Position numbers and translations under genes: made by a program
Shown: in pieces, positions 14,550 through 14,732 of the stretch
Layout of the letters: the number at the start of each line of letters is the position of its first letter
How positions within the stretch are numbered: the first letter of the stretch is position 1
Assembly: GCA_947244675.1 (NCBI GenBank)
Contig: CAMXLV010000035.1
Span: forward strand, 1 to 14,732
Direction: 5' to 3'
DNA length: 14,732 nt
Source: an uncultured Clostridium sp.
GTDB taxonomy: Bacteria; Bacillota_A; Clostridia; TANB77; CAG-508
Notes under the pieces: generated by a model
The model's input: only the letters and a program-made list of their open reading frames with translations
What the model was told of the DNA's origin: nothing
Databases searched by the model: none

Positions 14550-14732
14550 GAACTTAGAAGACTTATTAAATAAAAAAGTCAAAATTACTACGTTTGAGCA
14601 AGAAGAATTTATTGGCAAAGTTGAAGGGTATGTACCAGCACAAGATAATGAGCCAGAAGTTGAAGAAATAGATATTTTAAATGAAAAAGACAATAAAAAC
14701 TTTCGTATGCGCAGGGCTTGCGTCCTGCCTCG
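14539..14732 (+). CDS. Small protein downstream of the MuF-toxin gene, 3' partial
   Basis: ATG 14539 follows AAAGGTGG and overlaps the MuF stop by 11 bases. About 54 residues look like a normal small phage protein: NLEDLLNKKVKITTFEQEEF, then IGKVEGYVPAQDNEPEVEEIDIL, an SH3/Sm-like beta pattern. From around 14703 the codons become GC-rich (CGT ATG CGC AGG GCT TGC GTC CTG CCT) and the residues RMRRACVLPR do not fit. The true 3' end is therefore either beyond the window or replaced by foreign sequence. Direct adjacency to a toxin-tipped head protein makes an immunity role possible, but similar proteins also follow MuF genes without a toxin domain. Confidence 0.6.
   Translation, partial: MKGKNLEDLLNKKVKITTFEQEEFIGKVEGYVPAQDNEPEVEEIDILNEKDNKNFRMRRACVLP
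14711..14728 (+). other. GC-rich hairpin at the window end
   Basis: GCAGGGC (14711-14717) and GTCCTGC (14722-14728) pair over seven positions with one G-U, around the loop TTGC. It lies in a ~29-base segment (14704-14732) that is about 69% G+C, far above the rest of the window. There is no T-run, so it is not a typical terminator. Confidence 0.6.

Noticed and set aside
327..14693. Minus-strand open frames and other overlapping frames
   Set aside because: They lie opposite or across well-supported + strand genes, are low-complexity Phe/Ser/Leu-rich mirrors of A-rich coding sequence, and lack ribosome binding sites.
14711..14728. Terminal hairpin as a transcription terminator
   Set aside because: No T-run follows the stem within the window and it lies inside an open frame.
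1..14732. TGA or AGG recoding (alternative genetic code)
   Set aside because: TGA ends several genes at sensible places (1500, 7109, 11478). AGG sits at positions where Arg or Lys is expected, for example in the methyltransferase and its restored C-terminus. Only CGG behaves abnormally.

Overview
This AT-rich window is part of a tailed-phage or prophage genome, most likely from a low-GC Firmicutes (clostridial) host. Arginine is mostly AGA, Shine-Dalgarno sites are strong, genes are tightly packed with short overlaps, and everything is on the + strand. TAA, TAG and TGA all act as stops. No integrase, tRNA, rRNA or CRISPR array is visible.

Layout. Positions 1-7111 hold a polycistronic early/middle block of about 20 small genes. 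Recognisable products are a DUF1064-type nuclease, a DNA N4/N6 methyltransferase, several Cys-rich zinc-binding-like proteins, a short membrane protein, a possible ADP-ribosyltransferase-like protein, a HAD-family phosphatase and, last, an ArpU/RinA-like late regulator with a sigma-region-4-like helix-turn-helix. Positions 7112-7342 are a 231-base control region with a near-consensus sigma-70 promoter, a Rho-independent terminator and direct repeats. Positions 7343-14732 are the start of the late operon: a ParB-like protein, a ParB-methyltransferase fusion, small and large terminase, SPP1-like portal, and a MuF head protein carrying a C-terminal toxin-50-like domain. A small gene that runs off the window follows.

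Most unusual feature. I find exactly five in-frame CGG codons (538, 2920, 6463, 9531, 10625). All five are followed by A, and at each one skipping the C lets translation resume at GGA (Gly). At three of them (methyltransferase, small terminase, large terminase) this +1 shift rejoins the two halves of a recognisable conserved protein. At 538 it separates two genes that each have their own ribosome binding site, and at 6463 it gives a plausible alternative C-terminus. CGA, CGC and CGT are used normally as Arg, and I see no frame breaks elsewhere. The pattern is what recurrent +1 frameshifting at an unassigned or starved CGG codon (or quadruplet reading of CGGA as Gly) would produce. Sequencing or assembly error has to be excluded with reads and related genomes.

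The last ~29 bases are abruptly GC-rich and contain a hairpin. They do not look like a continuation of the phage gene, and may be a junction or an assembly artefact.
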